Shown here in pieces: positions 46,878-56,821 of a DNA stretch of 64,000 nucleotides (positions within the stretch are counted from its first letter, which is position 1; every line of letters starts with the position of its first letter). The stretch comes from Lactuca virosa (taxonomy: Eukaryota > Streptophyta > Magnoliopsida > Asterales > Asteraceae), in contig CAKMRJ010004445.1 in NCBI GenBank assembly GCA_928212115.1, positions 84,296,911-84,360,910 on the forward strand, written 5' to 3'. The position numbers were made by a program, and so were the translations under genes. The notes beneath the pieces are model-generated. The model worked only from the letters and a program-made list of their open reading frames with translations, was not told the origin of the DNA and did not search any database.

Positions 46878-47638
46878 TGTTGGATTAGTGTCTAAGTCCA
46901 TAACTATAATTGGTATGTACTTGACCCGATTTGGCATGGTCCATTTGGGTTCCATGGCATCGGAACAATTTGGATAGACCTTTTGTGAGAAGAGGATATT
47001 TGTGACATATTAATATATTATAAGTTCTAATATATTAATATGAAATCATATTATTTAATTAGTATTGATCAAGAATTAATTTGGTGATCAAAAGAGACTA
47101 ATTAAATATATGCGGATTGATTGTGTAAATCATTCATTCTTATATATGTGGGCTTATGATCCATGATTCCTTATGTTGGGTTAAACCCATATGGTGACCC
47201 ATGGATACTCCACGGAGGTTAAAACCCATGGAGCATAAAGAATGGGTAAAGTCATGAGTTGCATGGTCTAACCCTAATGAGCACACTATATAAAGAACCC
47301 ATAAGCTCAAGAAATCGGCCTAAGGATTCTAAGTGAGGGCTAGCCGATTTGGAGCATAAGAACTCTTCTCTCATGGTTATTCCAATTGTTGGTGATGTTG
47401 TGTGAACCATTTGAGGTGTCACACTTGGGGCACTAGGCTCTTAAGCTCCATGGAATCAAGCTACAAGGAAGAGGTATGTAATTCAACTAGTTTTTATATT
47501 ACATGTTGTTCATATTATGCTAGTTAGGATAATACCTTGGAAAATTAATATTTGCATGTATAATAGAGAAAACATAGATCCAAGGTATTTAGGGTTGCAT
47601 GTACACCATAGGAGTGTTAGAATGCTCAAAACCCAACA
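46878..47638 (+). repeat. A 3' LTR (761 bp)
   Basis: This is the uninterrupted LTR that shows what C split. It runs TGTTGGATTAG to CCCAACA with TATA-like ACTATATAAAG near 47285, and is followed by GTTAG (47639-47643). Confidence 0.94.
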
Positions 47639-47643
47639 GTTAG

Positions 47644-49690
47644 GGCTGGGCTGAGGCGCCGACAGCGAGGATTAGGGCTTTTCAGCTTACTGCAGAGTAG
47701 GCACGTGCACCTCTCGATGTTGTGTCAGGATCGTTTCTAGTGAACGGTATATCAGCTTTGGTGTTGATCGATTCGGGGGCTACCCGATCTTTTATGTTGC
47801 TCGCACTTAGCAAGTGATTTGTGGGAGCTCCAGGGGAGCTGTACTGTCCACTCGATGTAGAGATAGCGGATGATAGGACCGTTCGGGTTGCGAGGGTTCA
47901 TCGGGGATGTACACTGCAGTTGTTCGACGAGCAGTTTTTAGTAGATTTGGTCCCTATTCCCCTACGATGGAATAAGGTTATAGTTCGTATGGACTGGTTG
48001 AGCCCTAATGGGGCAGTGATTGACTGCGAGCAGCAGCTAGTGAGGGTTCGGACTCCTAGTGGGGGAGGGTTAGTGATCCAGGGCGAGAGGCCGCAGTATG
48101 GACCGACTTTGTGCTCGTCAGCGAGGGTGAGGCACTACCTACAACAGCGTTGCGCAGGTTACGTCGCCTATGTTATGGATACCTGGGAGAAGGGTAAGGC
48201 GACTGTACATGATATACCGATCATACGAGAGTAACCGGATATGTTCCTAGAGGATTTTCCTAGGGTGCCTCCGGAGAGGCCGGTAGAGTTCAGGATTGAC
48301 CTAGTTCCTGGTGCGGTTCCGATAGCTAAGGCACCGTATCGGTTGGCTCCTCCCAAGATGCAGGAGTTGTCCACACAACTGCAGGAGCTGCTGGACAAGG
48401 GACGAGGATGTACAGAAGACATCTTTTCGGACTCGCTATTGGCACTATGATTTTGTGGTGATGCTATTTGGGCTCACGAATGCTCTAGCCGCGTTCCAGG
48501 ATCACATAAACCGCGTGTGCAGACCAATGCCAGATAGTTTTATGATAGTCTTCATAGATTATATCTTGGTTTATTCCAAAACTCGGGAGCAGCATGAGGA
48601 GCACTTGAGGGCGGTGCTGGAGATACTGAGGAGGGAGAGACTTTTCGCAAACTTCTCCAAATGTGAGTTCTGGTTGTGCGAGGTGCAATTTATAGGGCAC
48701 CTTGTCAACCAGAAGGGTATACTAGTCGGCCGGCGACATTATCTCTATGGGGTCCGTTGTACCATTTACACGGACCGCAAGAGTTTGAGGTACCTCATGG
48801 ATCGGCCGAATCTGTACATGAGGCAGCGTCGGTGGTTGGATGTGCTGAAGGATTATGACTATGAGATTCTCTACCACCCAGGGAAGTCCAATGTGGTGGC
48901 CGATATGCTCAGCCGCAAGGCGGTTGCAGCACCGATATGAGACATACGTCTGCGGATGACAGTGATTACCCCGTTACTGGAGCAGATCCGAGAGGCACAG
49001 TTCGAGGGTATGAAGGAAGAGCGCCGGAAGAGTGAGTGGATCGTAGGCCAGGTGGCCTCATTTGATTATGAGAGCTGTGGGATGTTGAACTTGCATGAAA
49101 GGATCTGGGTTCCGTACTGTGGTGGAGTACGACAGGTTCTGATGGATGAGGCCCATAAGTCGAGGTTCTCCATCCATCCTGGGGCGACGAAGATGTATCG
49201 GGATCTTTTCCCAGATTATTGGTGGGCCTGCATGAAGCGGGACATTGCATGGTATGTGGAGCGGTGTTTGAGCTGGAGGAAGGTTAAAGTCGAACACTAG
49301 AGGCCTCACGGCAAGATGCAGCCGTCGGATATTCCCGTTTGGAAACGGAAAGATATCAATATGGATTTCATCACGAAGCTTCCCAGGACTGCACGTGGAG
49401 TAGATTCGATTTGGGTCGTCATGGATTGGTTGACCAAGAGTGCTCACTTCATTCCGATCCAGGAGAGTATCGGCTGAGAAGTTGGCCGAGATCTATGTAC
49501 ACGAAATAGTGGCACGTCATGAAGTGATGGTTTCATTTGTGTAAGACCGAAATGTCCGATTTACTTCCAGATTTTGGAAGCGATTCCACGACGAGATGGG
49601 TATTCTTCTTCATTTCAACACCGCTTTCCATCCTCAGACGGATGGGAAGAGCGAGAGGACGATTCAGACTCTTGAGGACATGCTACCCGA
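47644..49690 (+). pseudogene. B pol with internal deletions
   Basis: The Gypsy polyprotein continues from B gag. Protease: DSGAT at about 47771, then VRMDWLSPNGA. A TAA lies at 48232. The RT start PPERPVEFRIDLVPG lies at about 48268, but the text jumps at about 48406 from LDKG into the region after the first RT catalytic Asp, so palm motifs are missing. FIDYILVYSK (about 48550) has Tyr where the second catalytic Asp should be. A second jump at about 48722 removes the RT-RNase H connection. RNase H tail YTDRKSLRYLMD and the integrase zinc region (HKSRFSIHPGATKMYRDL, about 49149) follow, then a broken integrase core (DINMDFITKLPR, about 49350). The element is dead. Confidence 0.88.
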
Positions 49691-49692
49691 CT

Positions 49693-50018
49693 CCTTCTGG
49701 TTGACAAGGTGCTCCAGAAACTGCACCTCGCGCAACTAGAACTCACATTTGGAGAACTTTGGGAAAAGTCTCTCCCTCCTCAGTGTCTCCAGCACCTCCG
49801 TCAGGTGCTCCTCATGCTGCTCCTAAGTCTTGGAATAAACCAAGATATCATTTATGAAGATCCAGCATCGGTCTGCACACGCGGTTCATGAGATCCATGA
49901 ACACGGCTGGAGCATTGGTGAGCCCAAACGACATCACCACGAACTTATAGTGCCCATAGCGAGTCTGAAAAGTTCTCTTCTATACATCCTCGTCCCTTAC
50001 TTGCATCTGATGGTAACC
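49693..50018 (-). pseudogene. Antisense Gypsy RT fragment
   Basis: On the minus strand, GYHQMQVRDEDV (50016 downward), FVVMSFGLTNAPAVFMDLMN and FINDILVYSK are readable, with stops. It is a B-like RT lying in reverse between B integrase and the next plus-strand Gypsy copy. Its right end abuts the protease of that copy at about 50019. It may be an inverted scrap from recombination. Confidence 0.85.
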
Positions 50019-51030
50019 TGATGTTGTGACGGGTATGTATTTTCTCCTTATCTCTATTTATATTGAATTGTCGCTCATTTTTATGTGTTTCATTATAGGA
50101 TCGTTCCTTGTGAACAGTATGTCTGCTCTGGTATTATTTAATTCGGGGGCTACCCGATCCTTTGTATCGCTCGTACTTAGCAAGCGATTTATTCGAGCTC
50201 TAGGGGAGCTGAAATGCCCTCTTGATGTTGAGATTGCTAATGACAGGACCGTTCGCGTTGCGAGGGTTTATCGGGGGTGTACTCTTCATTTGTTCGATGA
50301 GCGGTATTCCGTGCATTTAGTCCCCATTCCCCTATGAGGGAAAAAGGTTATCGTGGGCATGGATTGGTTGAGGCCCAATGGGGCAATGATCGACTGCGAG
50401 CGATAGCTAGTTCGGGTTCGGACCACAAGTGGGGGAGGGTTGGTGATTCAGGCCGAAAGACCGCAGCATGGGCTGACTTTGTGTTCTGCAGCGAGGTCTA
50501 GGCGCTACCTGCAGCAGGGTCACGCAGGTTTTGTCGCCTATGATACGGATACCCGAGATAAAGGTAAAGCGACAATGGATGATGTGCCGATTGTGCGGGC
50601 GTATCCGGACGTGTTCCCGGATGATCTGCTTGGGGTACCTCCGGAGAGGCAGGTGGAGTTCAGGATTGACCTAGTTCCAGGTGAGGCTCTGATAGCCAAG
50701 GCACCATATCGATTGGCTCCTCCCGAGATGCAAGAGTTGTCTACACAGCTGCAGGAGCTATTAGACAAGGAGTTTTTTAGGCCGAGCAGTTCGCCTTGGG
50801 GATCCCCGATTCTGTTTGTGAAGAAGAAGGGCGGGTCTCATCGGATGTGTATAGACTACCGAAAGTTGAATAAGGTAACGGTGAAGAACTGTTATCCCCT
50901 CCCGAGTATCGATGATCTTTTTAACCAACTACAGGGTGCATCTTGGTTCTCCAACATTGATCTGTGATCGGGTTATCATCAGATGTGAGTCATGGACGAT
51001 GATGTGCAGAAGACAGCTTTTCGGGTTCGC
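50019..51030 (+). pseudogene. Second B-family copy (B2): protease and RT start
   Basis: The readable text runs FNSGATRSFVSLVLSKRF (about 50148), VGMDWLRPNGAMIDCER (about 50354), VPPERQVEFRIDLVPG, LLDKEFFRPSSSPWGSP (about 50763), VKKKGGSHRMCIDYRK and LPSIDDLFNQLQGASWFSNIDL. The protease Asp is replaced by Asn (N-S-G). Stops lie at 50335 (TGA), 50404 (TAG) and 50965 (TGA). Unlike B, the RT N-terminal part is undeleted. A 66-nt intron-like insert interrupts the start (50033-50098). It runs into a different Gypsy family at about 51030. Confidence 0.85.
50033..50098 (+). other. Intron-like 66-nt insert in B2
   Basis: GTATGTATTTTCTCC...TTTCATTATAG begins with a GTATGT donor and ends with an AG acceptor. 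It sits where element B reads straight through (GATGTTGTGTCAGGATCG at 47724-47741). Removing it leaves GTGACGG|GATCG in frame. It is AT-rich and 66 nt (22 codons), so the frame also stays open if retained. Confidence 0.55.
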
Positions 51031-52100
51031 TAATTTTGGACCGACTAATGCCCTAGCTGTTTTCATGGATCCTATGAACCGAGTATGGAAGCCCCACTTG
51101 GACAAATTCATTATTTTATTTATCGGCGATATATTAATATACTCATGAACCAAGGAAGAGCATGGGTAACATCTATGGATTATCCTGGAATTTTTAAGCA
51201 AAGAAAAGTTGTATGAAAAATTCTCTAAGTATTAATTTTGGATTAGAGAAGTACAGTTTTTAGGGCATGTAGGTAGTGAGAAAGCAATTCATGTTGATCC
51301 TTCCATGATTGAAGCTGTGAAGAACTAGGAAGCACTCGAGACATCAACCGAAGTGCGTCAATTCCTAGGCCGCACAGGATATTACTAGAGATTCATAGAG
51401 AAGTTGTTCCGAATAGGCAAGCCTCTCATAGAATTAACGTATAAATATATAAAATTTGTTTAGGGAGACAAAAAAAGGTTCCTTTCCAAAAGCTAAAGTA
51501 AATGATGTGTAATGCACCAATACTATCCCTTCCAGAAGGCACATAAGATTTTGTCGTGTATTGTGATGCTTCAGATCATATATTTGGATGTGTATTGATG
51601 TAGAAAGAGAAAGTCATAACTTACACCTCACTACAACTCAAGGTGCATGAGAAAAACTACACCACCCATGATTTAGAGTTAGGAGCTTTAGTTTTGTCCC
51701 TGAAAATATGGCATCATTACCTTTATGAAACAAAATTCATAATCCACACAAATCACAAGAGTCTTCAACATATCTTTGATCAAAAGAAGCTGAATATGAG
51801 ACAACGAATATGGGTAAAGTTGTTGAACGACTATGTATGTGAGATTTGTCGACATCCAGGCAAAGCTAATGTTGTCGTTGATGCTTTAAGTCAAAAAGAG
51901 CGAGTCAAACCCCAAAGAGTTAGAGCTCTCACCATAACTATCCGGTCTAATATGACCACACAAATTCTGGATGCTCAAATGAATGCTCTCACAAAAGACT
52001 TTTTGGGCATTGCTTAGGTCGAGTGACGTAGAGACTAGCAATATAAATATCCCTCACTGCACACTTTAGATATAATAAAAAACTTTAGTTTAGGAGTCAT
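51031..52100 (+). pseudogene. Element H: decayed AT-rich Gypsy, RT to RNase H
   Basis: RT text FGPTNALAVFMDPMNRV (about 51035) and FIGDILIYS (first catalytic Asp replaced by Gly) come first. REVQFLGHV, EVRQFLGRTGYY and RNase H YCDASDHIFGCVL (about 51558) follow, with many stops. A cleaner frame (51643-52017) has YTTHDLELGAL, HTNHKSLQHIF and RHPGKANVVVDALSQKE. Homology fades after about 52020 and the right boundary is uncertain. The next part of the element, integrase, resumes at 53839 after the organelle DNA. Confidence 0.82.
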
Positions 52101-52563
52101 TTAGGCTAGATCTAAAAAAGAACATAGCCTTCGTATGATCCCTTTCTAGTACCAAATCTTGAGCACGAAAGTGTTCAGTTCCTGGATCTTCAAAAGCTTC
52201 GCGGGGGACGCGACATCCAATTGTAGCTTAATCTTAGTATTTTGGAGTACACTTGAGGCCACTCCCCTATTTCCAAAGGAAGAAAGAAAATAGGAAAGCT
52301 CCCTTTCTATTTCCTCTGTTGTTGGTCCCAGCAGACACAGAGTTAAGTCCAAATCGAGTTGGGCATTTGAGGAACCCTCCTCTCCTGCACATTATGCGTG
52401 TTCCATAAAGACTAGTCCTACTTCCCCTAGAGATTAGTTAATAGCTTCAAAGACCGGCAGGAAGTCATACAACCTAGCTCTCATTACTTGATAGGGGGTC
52501 GGATAGAGGGTCTAGTAAACTAGCTGAGTCATTCAAGAGGCTTCAAACTTGGGTAAGCCTTCA
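52101..52563. other. Probable mitochondrial intergenic DNA, gene not identified
   Basis: GC content rises and retrotransposon text ends. The style (TTGATAGGGGGTCGGATAGAGG, GGAAAGCTCCCTTTC) resembles plant mitochondrial spacer. A minus-strand frame of 68 codons (52146-52352) is open, but I do not recognise it. The assignment is inferred from the psaB-ndhB-ccmFn block that follows. Confidence 0.4.
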
Positions 52564-52863
52564 CATCCACAAACCCAAAGTTTATGGCTGACTGATATGG
52601 CTCATCATCATTTAGCTATTGCATTTCTTTTTATTATTGTTGGGCATATGTATAGAACTAATTTTGGGATTGGGCACAGTATGAAAGATATTTTAGATGC
52701 ATATATCCCTCCGGGAGGGCGATTGGGACATGGGCATAAAGGCCTTTATGGCACAATTAATAATTCGCCTCATTTTAAATTAAGCCTTACTCTAGCTTCT
52801 TTAGGGGTTATTACTTTTTTGGTAGCTCAACACATGTACTCTTTACCCGCTTATGCATTTATA
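52564..52863 (+). pseudogene. psaB: Plastid psaB internal fragment
   Basis: One hundred open codons read as photosystem I apoprotein A2 from its middle: QTQSLWLTDMAHHHLAIAF, RTNFGIGHSMKDI, IPPGGRLGHGHKGLY, ASLGVITF, AQHMYSLPAYAFI. The block GIGHSMKD..IPPGGRLG distinguishes PsaB from PsaA. Several residues differ from the near-invariant angiosperm protein as I recall it, so the copy is old. No start or end of the gene is present. At about 52868 it joins ndhB upstream sequence, an arrangement not found in a plastid genome. Confidence 0.9.
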
Positions 52864-52869
52864 TTCCAT

Positions 52870-53295
52870 TCCAAAAATGGAAACAATTGGGATTTTTTAG
52901 AAATTGGATGCAGTTATTAATTCATGATCTGGCATGTACAGAATGAAAACTTCATTCTAGATTCTACGAGAATTTTTATGAAAGCCATTAATTTGCTTTT
53001 CTTCGATGGAAGTTTGATTTTCCCAGAATGTATCCTAATTTTTGGCCTAATTCTTCTTCTGATGATTGATTCAACCTCTAATCAAAAAGATATACCTTGA
53101 TTATATTTCATCTCTTCAACAAGTTTAGTAATGAGCATAACGTCCCTATTGTTCTGATGGAGAGAGGAACCTATGATTAGCTTTTCGGGAAATTTCCAAA
53201 CGAACAATTTCAACGAAATCTTTCAATTTCTTATTTTACTATGTTCAATTCTATGTATTCCTCTATCCGTAAAGTACAGTGAATGTACAGAAATG
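52870..53295 (+). pseudogene. ndhB: Plastid ndhB 5' part with upstream flank
   Basis: ATG at 52924 opens MIWHVQNENFILDS, continuing through LLFFDGSLIFPECILIFGLI and EEPMISFSGNFQTNNFNEI to ECTEM at 53295. That is 124 codons of the plastid NDH complex subunit 2 N-terminus. Two in-frame TGA codons (53098-53100 and about 53155-53157) break it, both at positions that encode Trp or Arg in the family. The ~50 bp before the ATG look like the natural plastid upstream sequence. The text leaves ndhB at 53296. Confidence 0.92.
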
Positions 53296-53302
53296 GATAT
53301 AA

Positions 53303-53838
53303 CAAAGTTAGTCTTGGTCAGAGCAAGCCGGCCTATTCTATTACAACACATAATTGGGGGAAGCTCATCCGAAACTAGAGCTAGAAAGGCCTTATTTCGT
53401 TTCGTTTATGTTCTTCATTTCCATCTTATCGAAAGAAGGGAGATTTCTCATATTTAGAATCTTTCTGCGGTGTGCTTCCTTTACTATTCTTTCGTACTTT
53501 CTTCTCTTTACCACGTGATAGGTCAACGAAAGCGTGAGCGGGCGCGGAGAAGGAAAGGCCAAAGACTTCAGCTTAACGGGAACGAGCAAGGACGAAATGA
53601 CAAGATGAGGCGCCCTAGGAACCGCCATTTAGAAAGAAGGGTCGAAGTTTTTGGGCCTGTAGCTTTACCCGTCCCCCCTTAGTTGGGCGGTGCTTGTGTG
53701 GGGGTGCACCACCAGAAATCGGGCTTGAAGCTCTCACCTTACCAACGAGCCGATAGTTGATGGCTATTGGTCACGACTACTACAAAAAAGCCCCAATGAA
53801 GATGAATATTTCACATGGAGGAGTGTGCATCTTCATGT
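53303..53838 (+). pseudogene. ccmFN: Mitochondrial ccmFN internal fragment
   Basis: The text LVRASRPILL, SSSETRARKALFRFV, then after a one-base shift SFCGVL..LFFRTFF (about 53459-53500), RKRERARRRKGQ, NDKMRRP, HLERRVE and finally KAPMKMNISHGGVCIFML (to about 53838) follows plant mitochondrial cytochrome c maturation protein FN. Frameshifts near 53410-53450 and stops at 53456 and 53680 rule out function. It follows the ndhB fragment with almost no spacer. The right end returns abruptly to Gypsy integrase. Confidence 0.85.
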
Positions 53839-53969
53839 TGTTTGTTCTAAAACATTAGTACTAAAGATCTACGAGGAATGGAAAAGCAACTCAAAGTTAA
53901 AGAAAAATGGAGCAAGACATTTCATGAACCGAATTTGGGTTCCAAAATTTGGTGATACTAGGAAATTAG
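53839..53969 (+). pseudogene. Element H integrase N-terminal piece
   Basis: Text such as GARHFMNRIWVPKFGDTRKL (about 53912-53967) is the start of a Gypsy integrase zinc region. It is the expected continuation of H after its RNase H at 52017, so the organelle block (about 52.1-53.84 kb) sits inside H. Element F then cuts it at 53970. Confidence 0.75.
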
Positions 53970-54694
53970 TGTTGGGTTTTGTATACTACAACATCCTATG
54001 GTGCACATACAACCCTAAAAGCTTTGGATCTATGTTTTCTCTAATTATACATGCAATATTGTTTCCAAAGCTTTAAGCCTACAACTAGCATACAAATGAT
54101 ATAAACAACATAAAATACTAGTTAGGAGTTTACCTATTTGTGTATCTTGTAGAACTTGTTGTATTTGGCCTTTAAGAACTTAGCACCAATAGTATGAAAT
54201 GCCTCAAATGGAATCACAACACACTTAGGACAAAGGATGACATTTGAGAGAGAATCTTCATACACCAAAACCGTCCATATGAACTCCAAGAACATAAGTG
54301 GTGATTTTGGCTATGGAGTAACATATTTATATGTGGGATTCCAAAGGTCATGGGTTAACCCTAACCCATACTCATGGGTTTATGATCCATGGTTCATGTG
54401 GGCTAACTCTTAGTCCAACATGGATCAATAGCCCAATCCATATGTTTAACTAATTACCATAATTAGTCCCCACATATTTAATTAGTCTCTTTTGATCACT
54501 AAATTAATTCCAAACTAATTCTTGATCAATACTAATTAAATCATATGATTTCATATTAATAAATCATAAATAACCTCTTCTCAAAAGTCCATCCTAACAA
54601 ATTGTCCTGATGATATGCAACCCAAATGGACCATGCTACTCTCGGGTCAAGTACATACCAATTATAGTTATGGGCTTAGACACCTAATCCAACA
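53970..54694 (-). repeat. F 3' LTR (725 bp)
   Basis: It is clearly diverged from the A LTRs but aligns end to end. It carries a TATA-like ATATAAATATG on the minus strand (about 54325-54336). The A/F relation dates F as an older family member. Confidence 0.88.
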
Positions 54695-54705
54695 GTCTCC
54701 CACTT

Positions 54706-56356
54706 GGATAAGTCTAATAAATATTATTGCAAGTACGACTCCAAAACCCGACTAGCAATCGTAGCTCTTAAAAGCCGCTGTCGAACTCTGACCTAGTCAA
54801 TGACGCGTCCATTAGATAAGGGATCATATATTCATCCATTCTAGATATCATATGGACTGAGACATGGATTATAATCATTCTCTCTTTCCATCTGTGGTTT
54901 CCCTATTTTCGATTTATGACGACTGACTAATTGAACAAATCAAATCAATCTAGGCTCGGCCGAGCACTTAGGGTTGTCATCACTAAATCATCGAGGGGCC
55001 CACAGACATTGATTTTATCCCTCTAAGGGTAAAAGGAATGGATAAACTTCGACTCATATGCTTGCTCTATTTACTCATCAAATCACGCACAATGATGCGT
55101 TTTATAACACCAAGTTACTGGTGTGTTTTCACATCATCAATGTTCAACCAACTTGTAAACTGCAACTCATATCTCTCCGTTTGAAGAATATAAGATATTA
55201 TCGTCTCATGATCACTCGTGATAAAATCCATGAAGTGATACAAATAAGCGTGGGTTTAATCCAATACTCGAATCTTATTCTAGGAGCACTCATGAACACT
55301 GTAACTATGTCTACAAGTCTAAAACACCCAGGCAAACTACAAACCCATTCATGACAGTCTTGCCTCAATACCTACTTCCAAAGTATGATCGACTGTGGAT
55401 GGTTTGAATAACCTAGTTATTCGGGAAGTCAAAACATGCAAAGTGAAACACAAGAATAATACTAATCTTATATGGCCCCAAAACATTTTGAGTCATATTG
55501 ATTACTCATTATTCATTGTATAATGTTTCAGATAATCAACTTAATACATGAATGAAAACAATAGTTATGCCATGCTCCAAGCATGCACACTATGTTTACC
55601 TATGGTCCTATCTTTGTGAAATAGATCAATTGACAATACTTCAATGATGCTCATTTCACAATTCCAAATCCTTATCGTAAATGTAAGAATACCAAATTCT
55701 TGTCATTTACTATAATCTGTCAGATTCTAAACTTATATGCAATGGTCCTCTTGTAATGACTATGCACAAAAGTCACAAAGACTTGGCAACAGACATTACA
55801 AAGTATTCTAATGGAGAGCAGTTCCATGGAAACGAAGTCTCACATTCAAAGTACATTCCTTTGAACATCCTTCTTGCATTAAGTTCTCTAATCTTACACA
55901 GATTTAATAAATAACTTCCAATTATGGAAACATTTCCATATTCCCATTTTGACTATCACTTGTGAACAAGAGTTGCCTCTTTTCAGAATATGTCGATATG
56001 GTCCTTTCCAAAATCAACACCATACTTACAATTGTCCACGAGCAACCAATCTTTGCTGAACCTCAGATTGTCCTCAACAATTTCTTAATCATTTTAGTCA
56101 TATCCAGTTCTAATCCTTTTTCCCTCTAAATGCCCTATACATTTGAAAAATTTAGAACGGATAAATATTATAGCACATGTAATCGATCCTATACCCGAAG
56201 CATATGGGACACTATTCATGATGTCTCACATAAAGACATGATAATTGACTAGTCTTTTGCTACAATATTTATAATTTTCCATGTTCTCATAATTCGAACT
56301 ATGAAGAGGGATGCTGTAATCACAGTCGAATTTTGAGAACGCAATATATATATATC

Positions 56357-56413
<57 letters not shown>

Positions 56414-56821
56414 TTCCTTATGTTGAACCGTTGCAACAGAACATTCATATATATCCTTGACTAAAGTTGATTAAAATATCAATCTAAGCTTTTAGAATTG
56501 GGATGAAGTATAATTTCCTCTCCCTTACTTATAGCAAAACAACTTTTCAAACCCTATGACTTTGCAAATTTGAAACTTTTGTTTTCTATAATTAATATTG
56601 CTAACTTGCAACACTAAACATAATAATCATGCTCCCACTAACATGATAATTATTAGCATAACACTTATGCTCCCACTAGCTTTGACATGTATCCAGAAAT
56701 CAGCTGGACTTCTACAAATCAATACTTTATTGACTTTCTTACCAAAGTTCAGATTTCTGATACGAGATGCTTTGATAAGACTTTATCAAAATCATACACC
56801 TTTCCTTAGATAGCTCACATG
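54706..56821 (-). other. F internal region, no gene, with (AT)n at 56341-56409
   Basis: Non-coding like its counterpart in A. A run of TATATA of about 65 bp lies at 56343-56409, where A has only short sequence (45175-45185 region). The run is therefore a local expansion. Confidence 0.75.

Larger units (their letters stand above)
5980..47638 (+). mobile_element. Element A: decayed Copia-type element, host of C
   Basis: Its own parts are 5980-6537 plus 40588-40801 (5' LTR split by C), the internal region 40802-46877, and the 3' LTR 46878-47638. The PBS is TGGTATCAGAGCC (40803-40815) and the PPT AAGTGGGAGAC (46867-46877). The reconstructed 5' LTR length is 772 bp versus 761 bp for the 3' LTR, and the 11-bp difference is one local duplication. 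I count about 20 substitutions between the LTRs. The 6.1-kb interior has only eroded gag traces. The reverse copy F (53970-56821) belongs to the same family. Confidence 0.9.
2173..49690 (+). mobile_element. Element B: Gypsy LTR retrotransposon, outermost host of the nest
   Basis: B's own sequence is 2173-5979 (truncated 5' LTR, PBS, leader, gag) and 47644-49690 (protease, RT, RNase H, integrase). Everything between is the nested A insertion. The reading resumes across A in the gag-protease linker, and both flanks carry GTTAG (5975-5979 and 47639-47643). Domain order PR-RT-RH-INT, the F-I-D-x RT motif and the HHCC-like integrase head identify Gypsy (Metaviridae-type). No 3' LTR is visible: after the integrase core the sequence switches to an antisense Gypsy fragment. 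Confidence 0.85.
53970..56821 (-). mobile_element. Element F: A-family Copia, minus strand, truncated by G
   Basis: The LTR 53970-54694 is the reverse complement of the A LTR type (TGTTGGG...CCAACA). The PPT complement GTCTCCCACTT lies at 54695-54705. The interior 54706-56821 matches A 44766-46866 in reverse, so F is read from right to left. It is cut at ACATG (56817-56821) by element G. The far part of F would lie beyond the window. It inserted in the integrase of H. The 5 bp before it are ATTAG, but the matching flank is not visible. Confidence 0.88.

Noticed and set aside
52146..52352. Minus-strand 68-codon frame as a mitochondrial gene
   Set aside because: I could not match it to any mitochondrial protein I know, so it is left as unidentified spacer.
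52564..53295. Functional psaB or ndhB
   Set aside because: Only fragments are present, ndhB has two stops, and the two genes are fused in an order unknown in plastids.
56343..56409. AT run in F as a TATA promoter
   Set aside because: It is a long simple repeat in non-coding interior with no gene downstream.
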